Of a stretch of DNA of 64,000 nucleotides, positions 1 to 11,356 are shown piece after piece. The position numbers and the translations under genes were made by a program. Numbering within the stretch: the first letter of the stretch is position 1; the number at the start of each line of letters is the position of its first letter. The stretch spans positions 1 to 64,000 of the forward strand of contig JAMYWO010000206.1 of assembly GCA_024220525.1 (NCBI GenBank), given 5' to 3'. Source of the DNA: Cochliopodium minus (taxonomy: Eukaryota; Discosea; Himatismenida; Cochliopodiidae). The notes under the pieces are model-generated. The model did no database searches, had not been told where the DNA came from, and saw only the letters and a list, made by a program, of their open reading frames with translations.

Positions 1-191
1 GTGGTGAAAAGATGAAAGGAATGGATGCTGCAAACCTTGCAAAAGAAGTGTATGAAGAAATCTACAAAAACGAAATGTTTGACATGGAGTGTTTCGAAAA
101 TCTTGATCATGGTGAGAAGTTCGACTCGGAAACAAAGAAAACTTTGAACCTTTATTCTCCCACAAGGCTTCTCTTGAATAGGCTCTTTTAG
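1..191 (+). CDS. 3' end of an unidentified gene (partial)
   Basis: An open frame enters from the left edge (codons begin at base 3) and ends at TAG 189-191, giving 62 C-terminal residues. The composition is protein-like, with a mixed helical stretch (DAANLAKEVYEEIYKNE) and a C-terminus ending LLLNRLF. The helix pattern resembles the C-terminal arm of short-chain dehydrogenases, but no catalytic motif lies inside the window, so this is only a weak suggestion. It converges with the peptidase gene on the other strand, about 80 bases away. The call as coding rests on frame openness and codon use that is richer than the surrounding AT-rich DNA. Confidence 0.5.
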   Translation, partial: GEKMKGMDAANLAKEVYEEIYKNEMFDMECFENLDHGEKFDSETKKTLNLYSPTRLLLNRLF

Positions 192-272
192 ACCTTTTCC
201 TTGTGATTTCTATTTGAGTTCACTCTTCATTATTCAAAATAATTTTGAAGAATCAAAAGCTTTTTTATTTAA

Positions 273-1268
273 TCACAATTTTTCTTTTATTAACTTTAAT
301 TCGAAAAAATTGAAATCGTTTATTTTATCATTTTTCAACAAATAATCCAGATCTTCAACATAATAAAGAACAACATTGTAAATGTCCTCGAGTTTGTAAA
401 ATCTATAGAAGAGTTTAAAATTAATATAAAAAAAAGAAAAAAGAAAACCGAGTGTGAATATAATAAGGATCTTTAACGTATAAAACATGGGAAAGTTGAT
501 CATCAAAACCAGTAAATAAAACATAATGATTATGATTCACTTTATAACGAACATTAAGAATCATTAAAGCGTTTTCATTTAAAAGCAATTTTTGCATGGT
601 TTTCATGTCTGGTGTAAAAAAATTATCCACATACTTTACTCCCTTTATTTTATTCAATGTCGTCAATTTCAAATCATTACAATCATCCACAAAACATTTA
701 TACCCATCATTCTCTTTCAACCACAAATTTAATGTATCTTTCCAAAGCATAAATCAAACGAAAGTCAACATTTTTTATTTAATTTTTAATTTTATTTAAT
801 TTTTAAAATTCTATTTACAAGGATTTATTTCTGATTTATCAGGGAAAGTATATCCTTTTTTGTTTAGAGCCATTGCCAATGATGCTATTGCACTGTTAAA
901 TATTATATTAAAATATTATAATATAATTGATCAAATTAATCTCTTACCATCCCTCTGAACAAACTGAATCGATATTTTAAAAATTTTAACAAATTATTAA
1001 AAAATTTCACATGTATCATCTTCTGTAAATCCTCCCTAATTTGATAGATTTGAACAAAGACAAATGAATTCGGAAACAATTTTTACCATTTGGTATTTCC
1101 CCCATCTCTTATCACATCTTTTTGTTGATTAGTTAATGAATTGATTTGAAATTATCAAATTATATTAAATTACTGATCAAAAAAAGGATAATTTATTGGG
1201 ATAATAGGTCTTGCAGATATTGAATAAATCATCAAAAATATCAAGATATATTGAAATGGAATTCCCAT
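273..1268 (-). CDS. Secreted C39-like cysteine peptidase, 7 exons
   Basis: Exons (minus strand) 1174-1268, 1087-1117, 1011-1035, 948-963, 819-892, 449-737 and 273-402 join to 660 nt, 219 residues, with every phase closing. The start is the ATG at 1268, because it opens a signal peptide (FQYILIFLMIYSISA) just before the mature domain. The domain begins FFDQCDKRWGKYQMG and carries the likely nucleophile Cys56 (CSEGCAIASLAMAL), His151 (NHNHYVLFTG) and Asp170 (VKDPYY). These are the Cys-His-Asp positions of papain-fold peptidase C39-like proteins, a family also found as secreted enzymes in protists and bacteria. The substrate is unknown; digestion of bacterial or extracellular protein or peptidoglycan is only an inference. 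Exon 4 is 16 nt. About 40 residues after the catalytic region are Asn/Lys/Phe-rich and not recognised. Confidence 0.8.
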
Positions 1269-1422
1269 GAATTTTTTTTTTAAATTATATATTTTTTGTA
1301 AACTGAATTTGTGCATATAAATATTTTGTTAGTTTAAAATTCAAACAAGAAGAATGAAAAACTTTGAAAGAGCTAAACACAATCCAAGGCTAAAATCTTT
1401 AAATTCTTTAATAAAATTATCA

Positions 1423-2354
1423 TTAAATTTTGGTGAATGGATTCATTCTTGCGAGCAAATTTTGTCCTCTGAACAAGTAATGGTATCCAACAGCACCAAC
1501 ATGTAATGGTATCAAATATTCAAGACCAATTCCAACATAGTGATGAGCCCAGAAGCTAAAAAAGAAATTAATTGTTAAGAATATAAAATGTCAAATCATA
1601 ATGCTTTATCTCTTTAATGTTGGCTTACAGTTTGGAAGAAACTTTTTCATATTTGGCTGCTTTTTCCTTTGGTAATCCAGGGATGTGCCATTTGAAAAAT
1701 GGAATTCCCCTTCCATTCAAATAGCTCCTATTAAAAAATATTTTGAAATAAAAAATAATTTGAATGGGAGAAATTCTACATCAATACACCACTTGTAGGC
1801 ATGAAGATCAGTCCTCCATACAAAGCATAGTGGCTCAGTTTTCCTGCTAAAATCTCCCAACCAGGACCAGGCAAATGAGCTGATTCATAATTTGAAATTA
1901 TAGCCTAAAATTTAAAAATAAAAAACAAAAATTACCAGGAATTTTTGTTGTCAATCTTGCAGCAACCCTTGGCACAATGAGACCAAACATAAGAAGCCCA
2001 AATGATTTATGCAAGTTCATCAATTTCCCTTTTTTCTCCATATCTTCTTTTGAAGCACCACTCCAAGGCTATGTGAAAATTTAAAATTGTAAAAATTATA
2101 TTCATATTGTTTAATTGTATACAATTTGTGCTGCAACATAACCAGAATAAACAATTCCAACTGAAATAATGAATTAATATTTAGGGAAATATAGAAAAAA
2201 GAAATTTACCAATAGAAACCCCTTGGAACCAATGAAGATATTTTAGAGATTTAGAATATCTTGTAATCTCAAGTGTTTGAGGATTAGTTGTATTGGTTAG
2301 AAATCTGTTGAAAAATTTGAGATTCTTAATTTTATTAAAATTTTTAAAAATCAT
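1423..2354 (-). CDS. Mitochondrial cytochrome b561, bacterial (CybB) type, 6 exons
   Basis: Exons 2210-2354, 2123-2160, 1936-2068, 1780-1879, 1629-1727 and 1423-1555 give 215 residues. The ATG at 2354 opens a basic, hydroxylated, acid-poor leader (KNFNKIKNLKFFNRFL), which looks like a mitochondrial presequence. The body follows the prokaryotic cytochrome b561 fold of four membrane helices with haem-ligand histidines: KYLHWFQG in helix 1, NLHKSFGLLMFGL in helix 2, KLSHYALYGG in helix 3 and WAHHYVGIGLEYLIPLHVGAVGYH in parts of helix 4, ending in the family's RM motif (LLARMNPF). The bacterial enzyme passes electrons between quinol and other carriers; here the partner is unknown. The gene lies 52 bases downstream of the next gene's stop codon, same strand. 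No exon is long, so it is easily missed by ORF searches. Confidence 0.8.
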
Positions 2355-2406
2355 TTTTTTTTTTTATTTAATTATTTTTAATTTTGCATAAAATTTTTTT
2401 TTTGTT

Positions 2407-5400
2407 TCAATTAGGGACAAACTTGTTATGTCCACAATAACTGCAGGTACTTTCAAGAGAATCTTTTGAAAAAACAGCACGACATAATTCACAAATTAAA
2501 AAGTCGTCTTTTTCAGAGAGAATTTCTAATTTCTTGTAACAAAAATGGAGAGAAACTACATCGATCTGATTTGCCCAAGGATGCTGGTTTTCAAGTTTAT
2601 TCTCGTTACAAATTTCGAGATAATTTTGATAAGTATCAACAAGGGAAGGATCTCTGCTGGTGATTTGCCTGATTAATTTGGCGACGATACCATAGTTTTT
2701 TCCGTTCATATTTTCAGTGATTGCATTTTTGTAACAAACAGAACGATGTTTCTTTTGCATGGGAATAGTACATAACATAACGGTGAATAAACCAAGTTTG
2801 GAAATATTGGCATTACGATCTTTTTTGAGATTTCCAATCAAAATTAAAAGTTTGAGAGCCAATTTGTAATTTACACAAATAGAAATTTCTTTCTTTTTAG
2901 AAAAAGGATCCAAAGTGGAAAGGAGACACTTGATACTTTTGTTTACATCATCCAAAGCAACCAAAAATTTGTTCCCTTCCAATTTTTTGAGAGCAGAGAT
3001 GAGAAACTCGGAAGCAAAACGTTGCAAAGAAGGATCATCAAAAGAATTGGAAACAAATTTGTTTTCGTCCATTAGTTGTCCTATCTCTTTCACACTAATC
3101 TCTTTCTCTTCTTCTTCTTCTTTAAGTGGTATGGGTACTTCTTTTTTGGGAGGAGAATCTTTGAGGGTAGGAGGGGTGAGACCACCACTAGAGATACGAG
3201 GAGAAGAAGAATAATTGTTTTGAAAATTATTTATTTTTATTGGTAATCTGAGGTTTTTAGGAGTTTCAGTGGGTTGGGTGGAAGAAGAGTTTTGAGAATG
3301 ATCTGATTCTTCTGATTCTGCTTCTTCCAACTGTGAAAATACTCTTTTTTTAAAATTAGAAGAAGAACAAAGAGTAGAGGAGGGGGTTTTCGTGGTGAGA
3401 GGACGAGAAGGGATTTTAAGAGGTTGAGAAAGAGGAGAATCCAAGTATTCTTCTATTCCTTCACTTTCACTATCATTCTCAGTGTTATCATTTTCTTCTC
3501 CTGTGTTTCCATTGGTATCCAAAGAAGTGATGTTTGTGTTTGTTTTGGTTCCTTTTTCTTTGTTTCCTTCTCCTCCCACCATAGATCTTTCACTGTAGTA
3601 TTCTATTCTCAAAGGCATCCATTTCTGAAGATTATCCAGTTCTTCTAACAATGGAATAGATTCTAAATCTCCATTTGGTACTGGGCATTTCATTGTATCT
3701 GTTACTGTAGTTGTGGTGGTGTATAATCCTTTGTTGAATGGTGAATTAAATTTCCAATCTTTCACTCCTTCTGTGTTACTATTATTATTATTGCTATTAC
3801 TATTATTACTATTATTACTACTACTATGATTGTTATTATTATTGTTAAGGTCAAGTTGTTTTTGACAGGCGAAATGAATTTCTTTGTAAATGGGTTGGTG
3901 TTTGGTTTTTTCGAGGAGAGATTCGATACCCTTTATGTTTTTGTTTACAATGAAAAGATACAAGAGAGAAAGGTAATCACCTATGATTTCATAACATCTC
4001 TTGGCGATGGAAAACTGACCAAATTCAACACAATTTCCTGCCAAAGTAGCAAATTTGAGGTAAAGAGGATGTGAAGGAGAAACTTTTTTTTCTATTTCCT
4101 CTCCTCCTCCTCCTCCCTCCTCATTAGAAGTGGAGGAAGGAGCTTTAATGTTGAAAGATTTGTAATAATCAAGTAATAATAAATTGAAAGAAACATCAAA
4201 ACGAAGAGAATTTTCAGAAACAGGAAGTTCTAATAATTTATGAGATTTGGTAGAAGCAATGAGAGTATAAGCAAAATCAGAATAACCATTTCTATCAAGA
4301 TGAAGAATGAGTTTTTCAGTGATACGAGAGGAATCAAAACGTTGAAACAATCTTGTAAACTTTTCTCTCAAATTAGAATCTTTTCTGTGATTAGGAAGTA
4401 ACAAATAACCCAACACCAAGGGTTCCAACAAGCCCACAGCATGAGAATAGACTTCGGTATGATTGATGGAAGGTTGGAGATAAAAGAGACGATCATTGAG
4501 AAGACAAGATAAAATGGAGGAATGATGTTTCAAAAGAGATAAAGAAAAAACACTTCCATTCATTGTAAGATAACTCACTTGGGGTGGAGAATTAGTGGTG
4601 TAGAGAAGAGATGCTCCCACCCACAAACAACTGGTGAAATGAGGACGAGAAGAAGGATTGGGAGCAGAGAGAGAAGTGAGAATTTTGAAATCTCTATTGA
4701 CAACAAATAATCTTTCATCTGTAATGATTGCTGCTATGAAAAAACTTCCATCCAAAGTTTGCCATTGAATGTCTATCAACAACTCTCCTTTCATCAATTG
4801 TAATTTGGAAGAAGAGACACTCATGAGATCGGGTGCAAATCCTCTCACAGCAGCATGACTTCCCACATTACGAGACCATAAAAGACAATTGTCCTGCAAA
4901 TCATAGTAGAGAATTCCTTTTCCTTTCACAAGAGGAGTAGCAAAGATACGGTGCATGGGTTTTTGCCAACTGTCATAGGTGGTCACAAGTTTTCCTTGAG
5001 AAAAGAGAGAAATGGTTTTACCATCATTATTTAAAATAATGTATTGTTCTGTTTTTCCTATAAACACGGCATCTTTTCCTTCAGGAAGATTACTGATGTC
5101 TTCATTGTCAGTATGAACATTACCCAAGTAGAGGTAGTGGTAGTTGTTGTTTATTGTTCTCAATCTATTCACCGTGGTGACAAATGTTTTTTGTTGGAAA
5201 ATGACCACCAATGAATGCAGAGGTCCTCGAATGATACGGATTGCTTGCATCGTATTCTTTTTATCTTGTCCTCCCAGTCTCTTTATTATCACATTTTCAC
5301 CAAACACGAGAGAAAGTTGGATCAGTTGATTTTTTTTTATGTAATAAAAGTTTATGTCACTGGGATAGTTGAACACTGCTTTCTCTTCTGAAAAAAAGCT

Positions 5401-6832
5401 AATCGGAAGTATGCATTTTGAACATACTGGCAAATCATCCAATGGACTCAAGTTTTCCAGAAAATTATAAATTATGAACCTTATATTCTTCTCTTCTGAT
5501 GATCTCTTTCAAAAAAAAAACAAATTATTAATAATTTGAAAGATTTCAATTTAAGATGTAAGATAATATAAAAGTTGAAGGAGGATATAACTGAAATTGA
5601 GAAAAATTTACCTTGAATTGAAAAGTGAATAAGTTTTCTTTTGGATGCAAAAAGTGAGAAACGACATAAGCTGGGATATATTCTTCTCTTGAATATTCAG
5701 GCAAATAATCCTGAGATAAAATTTTATCCATTTGAATGATAGAAGAAGGCTTTACTTGAGCAGAGGTGATCAAATTTTGTTTTTTCCCTTTAGTCAGAAA
5801 TTCCCAAAAAAGAATTTTGCCGCTTTCAAAAGTAGACATTATGAAAAAATAGAGAGGATGAAAATCTATTGAAACCAATTTATCTTCTCCTGTTTCGTTG
5901 GATTTTTGAATTAAAGGTTTTCTAGATTATAAAAAAGTTGGTTTTGTCAAAAAAAAAAGAAAGCTTTCTATAATATAGTAAAATAAAGAACTCCATATTT
6001 AAATTATTGAATTTGAAAATAATACGCTATTGTCAAAGATAATTGTTGTCCTTCGATCTTGAATGCTGCAAAATTTCCATTATCATTAGCAGCAAAAATA
6101 TAATCTAATGTTGTATGAAAGCTCAAACAGGTCACTCCATTGGGCGATTCAGCCAGTTTTATCTTGCTAACCACCAAATCTGTTTTTTTTTTTTGTAATA
6201 TATTATTTCAAACGAAAATTTTGAATAATTTATGCAAAAATTTACCATCTGATGATTTTGATGTATTAATTTGATAATCCCAAACTCTTACCTGTCCATC
6301 CGTATTTCCTGAAGCCATTAATGGTTTTGTTGGATGTGTAATTAAAGAAGAAACTTTTTTCTTTGCATCTAATCTCACCAAAGGTGCTTCATTGGTGATA
6401 TCGAGCTGATATATATTTTTACTTCCCTTTGTAAAGAAGATATATGGATGTACACAAGATGCAACCAAAAATGCAATTTCTTTATCTTCAGATCTTTCCA
6501 TGTATAGAGAATATGTATCACATTCCCATGCATATATATTTCCTTTATTTGTTGCTGCAACAAGAAAATTATGTTGTGAGAGTTGTACTAAATGGGTGAT
6601 TGTTTGTCCTTTTTCGATTGTAATTTTTGATTCAATAGCTCCAGATATTGAATTACAAACTATATAATTTAAATTATAAAGTACTCTTTTAAATTTTTTT
6701 TTGTGGGTATATACCATAAATTTTATTTTTTATTCCTATATTGATAATTGGTCTATGTGGATGCCATGCTTGGCAAGAAATATTGGAAGAGATATTATCA
6801 AATGAAATTAAAGTTTTTTTTGATATATCCAT
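2407..6832 (-). CDS. Large double WD40 propeller/alpha-solenoid coat-like protein, 5 exons
   Basis: Exons 6715-6832, 6246-6659, 6026-6179, 5612-5921 and 2407-5505 give 1364 residues. The first about 330 residues hold WD40 blades (for example HPTKPLMASGNTDGQVRVWD, then a second set after DFHPLYF). A second propeller-like region follows (about 350-750), then helical solenoid, an acidic Ser/Asn-rich linker (about 880-1120), more helices, and a C-terminal zinc-ribbon-like CELC...CSYCGH pair. WD40-WD40-solenoid is the layout of COPI beta', IFT121/144 and the TTRAY subunits of the TSET/TPLATE complex. The local pattern (IKRLGGQDKK, then a long second propeller) fits TSET best, but this is a judgement from architecture only. 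No clathrin-box or lipid motif was seen. Confidence 0.6.
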
Positions 6833-7016
6833 TTAAAATTCAAATATATCAATTTTTTTTAAATTTTTATAAATTTATTTCATATTGCACTCAATTATTT
6901 AAAAAGATCGAAATAGAATCTTGGATATCTTGATTATTTCAAATCACCATTTTAAAGAATTTTTTTTTGTCAATGAAGAAAAATAAAAAAAAAAATTTAG
7001 AAGAGATAAAGCAAAA
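6833..7016. promoter_or_regulatory. Divergent intergenic spacer (coat-like gene / SOD)
   Basis: These 184 bases separate two divergent start codons. They are nearly pure A/T with long T and A runs and no recognisable coding frame. They must contain the promoters of both genes by position, but no specific element can be named. Confidence 0.4.
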
Positions 7017-7783
7017 ATGAAAAACATTTTTAAAATAAAGAACGACAAATTCAAATTTTCAAACAGTTTTGGACAATATTCCAAAGTAAAAATTTTTATT
7101 TTTTGTTTTTCTCCATTATATTTTATATTATATTTTTATTTTCACTCATTATTTTTTAAAAGAGAAATCTTTTTGAATTACCACCTTTGAAATACAACAT
7201 CAATGAAGGATTAAAGCCAGTTATTTCCCCAAAGGCATTGGATCTCCATTATAATAAACATCACAATGCTTATGTCAATAATGCAAATAGATTGGCAACT
7301 GGTACAGAATATGAAAGCAAAACATTAGAGGAGGTTATCATTTCCACTTCCAAAATTCGCTCTCAAGCTGTTTTATTTAACAATGTTGCTCAAATTTATA
7401 ATCACACTTTTTTTTGGGAATCTATGAAACCAAATGGATCTGAACCATCTGAAAAAATGAAGGCTTTGCTCGGTAAACATTTTGGTAGTTTTGATAAATT
7501 CAAAGAACAATTTTCTCATAATGCCACTGCTGTTTTTGGATCTGGTTGGACATGGCTAGTTGATAACAATGGACATCTCGAAATTACCAATACCTTCAAT
7601 GCAGGTACTCCAATTACCAATGATCTTCATCCTCTTTTGACCATCGACGTTTGGGAGCATTCTTATTATGTTGATTTCGAAAATAGAAGACCTGAATATA
7701 TCAAAAATTGGTGGAGTGTAGTTGATTGGGAAAACATTGAAAGAAGATTTCTTGCAAAGGGTTCTTTTGATAAGGACAACTAA
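7017..7783 (+). CDS. Iron superoxide dismutase, probably mitochondrial, 2 exons
   Basis: Exons 7017-7085 and 7163-7783 encode 229 residues. The first exon is a basic leader (MKNIFKIKNDKFKF) and the enzyme starts in exon 2 at FELPPLKYNI, the usual beginning of Fe/Mn SODs. It converts superoxide to oxygen and hydrogen peroxide. Metal ligands are visible as the His of LHYNKHHNAY, the His of YNHTFFW, and the Asp and His of DVWEHSYY. The segment FFWESMKP followed by AVFGSGWTWLV resembles iron rather than manganese enzymes. The length matches the family plus a presequence. It stands alone upstream of a TM9 gene on the same strand, 199 bases away. The leader suggests import into mitochondria; this is inferred from composition. 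Confidence 0.92.
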
Positions 7784-7982
7784 TCTTAATTATTTCTGCA
7801 TTATATTAATTAATTAAAATCTTTGAAAATTATTTTGAAAGTTCCTTTATATTTTTTACTACATATTTCTTACAATTTGGTTATATTAATTATACGTGCT
7901 CATTTCAACCTTAAGAGGAATGCCTCTGCAAAAAAAATAAAATATAAAAAAATAAAAAAAATTGTAACCCTTTGTTTTTAAA

Positions 7983-10900
7983 ATGAATAAATTAATATTG
8001 TTCACCATATTTTTATTTATTCTTTCCTATTCATTTGCTTCTAAACTCGAACAACACGAACATCAATATAAAGAAAATGATGATGTACATGTTTGGGTTA
8101 ATACTATTGGACCTTATTCAAATCCATCAGAAACTTATTCTTATTATAAATTGCCATTTTGCAAACCTGCAGAAAAAAATATAAAAAGACCAAAAAGTTT
8201 TGGAGAATCTCTCAGTGGTGAAGATATTTCATCCTCTTTATATCAATTAAAATTCAGGGGTAAAAGCTTAAAACTCTAATTATATTTCAAATTTTTAAAC
8301 TATTCTTTAGAATCAACAAATGAGCAAGAAATTTGCACAAAGACCTTTGATGCCAAAGAAATAGAGAGCCTCATCAAAGCTATCAGAAATAATTATTATT
8401 TTGAATTCATTATTGATGATTTGCCTGTCAGGGGATTCATTGGAGCAATAGACCCTGAAACTTCACAACCCTATCTATTTCTTCATCTCAATTTTCTAAA
8501 CTTATATAATGGGGATAGGGTATTTACCTTTTTCTTTTTTGTTTTTCAAATTTAAGTTTTCTTTTTTTATCCTTTTCTTATTGAAAAATAGATTATTCAT
8601 TCCAATATTACCATGGATAACCACAAAATCCTTAATTTGGCTTCTGATCTTGATCACATTGAAGCAAAGTTTTCTTATTCCGTTGAATGGGTAATCTCAC
8701 TTCAAAAATTTAAGGCTTATCTTTTTAATAATTTGAATTCTCTTTTCTCTCATTCAATACTTTATTATTTTTCATTTTTAATTATAAATAGAATCATCTT
8801 TTAAATCCTTTTTTTTTTTTTGAAAATTGTGAAACATAATGAATTGAGGTTTTAATCTTTGAGATGTGATTCAGTTCCATTTTTAAATCTCATACGAATC
8901 AAATTATCATTTGATAATTGTTTATTTGATAAAAATTGGAAAAGATTATAATTAAATTAAGATCTTAAGATTATTTAATTTTTAATGAAAAAAAAAAACA
9001 GGCAGAAACAGAAGTAAAATATAAAGATAGATTAGATCTTTATCAAGATTCATTTTTTGAGCAAGAATTGGAAATCCACTGGCTTTCTGTTCTTAACTCT
9101 TTCGTTTTGGTTTTATTGTTGGCTGGTTTTGTTATCCTCATTTTAATGAGAGTTTTGAAAGCAGACTATGTTCGTTATGAAAAAAATAATGTTGAAGAAC
9201 CTGGTACCCTCTTTTTATGCATATCTCCCTATAAACATCTCCCTATACATCTCCCTATAAACATCTTATTTCTTTACATCTATCTTTTTATTTATCATCT
9301 CTTTACATCCATTTTTTATTTATTATCTTATTTTTTATTTTATTTTTTATTTTATTTTATTTATTGATGTCTACATTCTATTCTATTTTATAATTTATTT
9401 TTCTAATTCTATTTTAATATTTTTTTATATTTTATTTGTCTTTTTCTCAAATATTTTTGTAACTATGAAAGATATAATTTTATTTTTTTTTGAAAAAAGT
9501 GGAGGATTATGGATGGAAGTTGTTACATGGAGATGTGTTTAGAGTACCAGGATATGATTCTGTGATGTCATCATTGTTGGGAGCAGGAGTTCAGTTTTTT
9601 TTTATGATTTTGGGTTTATTGTTGGGAGGAATTGGGGGTATTTTTGATTTAGATAGAATGGGTACTTCTGAACAAGTTGGTGTTTTTTTGTATGCCCTCA
9701 CCTCTGTTCTTGGTGGTAATTTTCTCTTTTTTCCCTCTTCTTTTTTAAAAAAAAAAACATAAAATCTAATTTAATATTTTATTGTTGTTAAACTTTTAAA
9801 TTTTTTATTTTTTATTATTAAATTATTAAATTATAATTTATTTGTTTTAAATTTTTAGATTTTTTATTATTAAATTAAATTATAATTTATTTGTTAAACT
9901 TTTAAATTTTTATTTTTTATTATTAAATTGTTAAACAAAAAAAAAAGGATTTTTCTCAGCAACAGTTTATTCAAAGTTGAAAGGAAAAACATGGCATTGG
10001 AATTTAATATTGACAGCTTGTATCTTCTCTGTTCCTTTGTTTATCATTGCTGAGAGTATAAATTTGGTTGCTTGGTAAAAAAAAAAAAATTCTTTTTATT
10101 ACTTTACTTCATATTCTCTTTCTTTACTTATATATATTATCATATTTACATTTTATATATTATATTATTGAATTGAATATTATATAATTGAATTGAATAT
10201 TATATAATTGAATTGAATATTATATAATTGAATTTATAATAATTATTAAAAAAAGGTATTATGGAACTTCTTCAAAGTTTTCATTTGGTACTATTATTCT
10301 CATTTTGATGATTTGGTTGTTTATTGGATTTCCTTTAACTATCATTGGTGGTATTGCCGGCAAACGTCTCATGTCTGGTTCGTTTCACAAACAAATTTTT
10401 TTTATTCTTTTTTTTTTAATTGTTTTTAATAATTGTTTTTAATAATTGTTTTTAATAATTGTTTTTAATAATTATTTTTTAATAATTGTTTTTAATCACA
10501 TTATTTTTTAATAATTGTTTTTAATCACATTATTTAATTTATTTTATTCATTTCATTATTTATCATTTAATATTTACTAATTTTTAAATAATGTATGATG
10601 ACAGGAGAATTAGTTCCACCAACAAAAGTGTCAAATTTCACAAGGGAAATTCCAGAAGTAGCATGGTATCGCAAAAAAGAAGTTCAATTCGTTTTATCTG
10701 GCTTTTTACCTTTCTCTGCCATTTACATTGAATTGTACTATATCTTTGAAAGTGTTTGGGGTTACAAGGTAATTTTTCTTTTGTTATTTCAATTCAAATT
10801 TATTTTAATTTAATTTTAATTTAATTTAATTTAATTTTAATTTAATTTTAATTTTAATTTAATTTTATTTTAATTTTATTTTAATTTTATTTTAATTTTA

Positions 10901-11303
10901 TTTTAATTTTATTTTAATTTTATTTTAATTTTATTTTAATTTGAATTGCTTTTTTTTGTAGGCATATACTCTATTTGGGATATTGATGATAGTGTTTGTG
11001 ATTTTGTTGGTAGTAACAAGTTGTGTATCAATTACAATGACATACTTTCAATTATCACTAGAAGACTGGAAATGGGGATGGTGGTCATTCTTTAATGGAG
11101 CATCAACAGGAATATTTATATTTGCTTATTCCATCTTTTATTACGTTTACAAATCTTCAATGACTGGTCTTTTGCAAACTTTGTATTTTTTTGGATACAT
11201 GTTTCTTGCTTGTTATTTTTTCTTCATCCTTTTGGGAACTGTCAGCTTTCTTTCTTCTTTCTTTTTTGTTTATCATATCTATTCAAACATCAAAGTTGAT
11301 TAA
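7983..11303 (+). CDS. TM9 superfamily (nonaspanin/EMP70) membrane protein, 9 exons
   Basis: Exons 7983-8259, 8311-8519, 8592-8690, 9002-9203, 9500-9715, 9948-10074, 10256-10377, 10605-10768 and 10962-11303 give 585 residues. A signal peptide ([15 protein letters not shown]) leads into the luminal domain with the family hallmarks [16 protein letters not shown] and SFGESLSGE. Nine hydrophobic segments follow from [19 protein letters not shown] onward, including the conserved [12 protein letters not shown]-type loop and a typical terminal helix. The protein ends in NIKVD, the K-x-D signal that binds COPI and keeps TM9 proteins in the Golgi. The layout is closest to the short TM9SF1-like subgroup. 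TM9 proteins help sort membrane proteins, and in amoebae they act in adhesion and phagocytosis. Several introns contain simple tandem repeats. Confidence 0.93.
10162..10240. repeat. Tandem repeat, 20-bp unit, in TM9 intron 6
   Basis: The unit TATATAATTGAATTGAATAT is repeated about four times inside the intron spanning 10075-10255. It ends just before the splice acceptor. It is noncoding and most likely arose by replication slippage. Confidence 0.8.
10415..10530. repeat. Tandem repeat, 13-bp unit, in TM9 intron 7
   Basis: The unit TTTTTAATAATTG recurs with small changes about eight times, and a longer variant containing TTTAATCACATTA occurs twice at the end. It fills much of the intron at 10378-10604. 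Confidence 0.75.
10862..10942. repeat. Tandem repeat, 11-bp unit, in TM9 intron 8
   Basis: The unit TTTTATTTTAA is repeated about seven times, almost perfectly. It is preceded by a less regular run of TTTAATTTTAA-type units. It lies in the intron at 10769-10961 and ends about 20 bases before the acceptor. Confidence 0.85.
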
Positions 11304-11356
11304 ATCTATTAAAAAATTTTATAATTATTTTATTAATTTCGATTAAAAAAAAAAAA

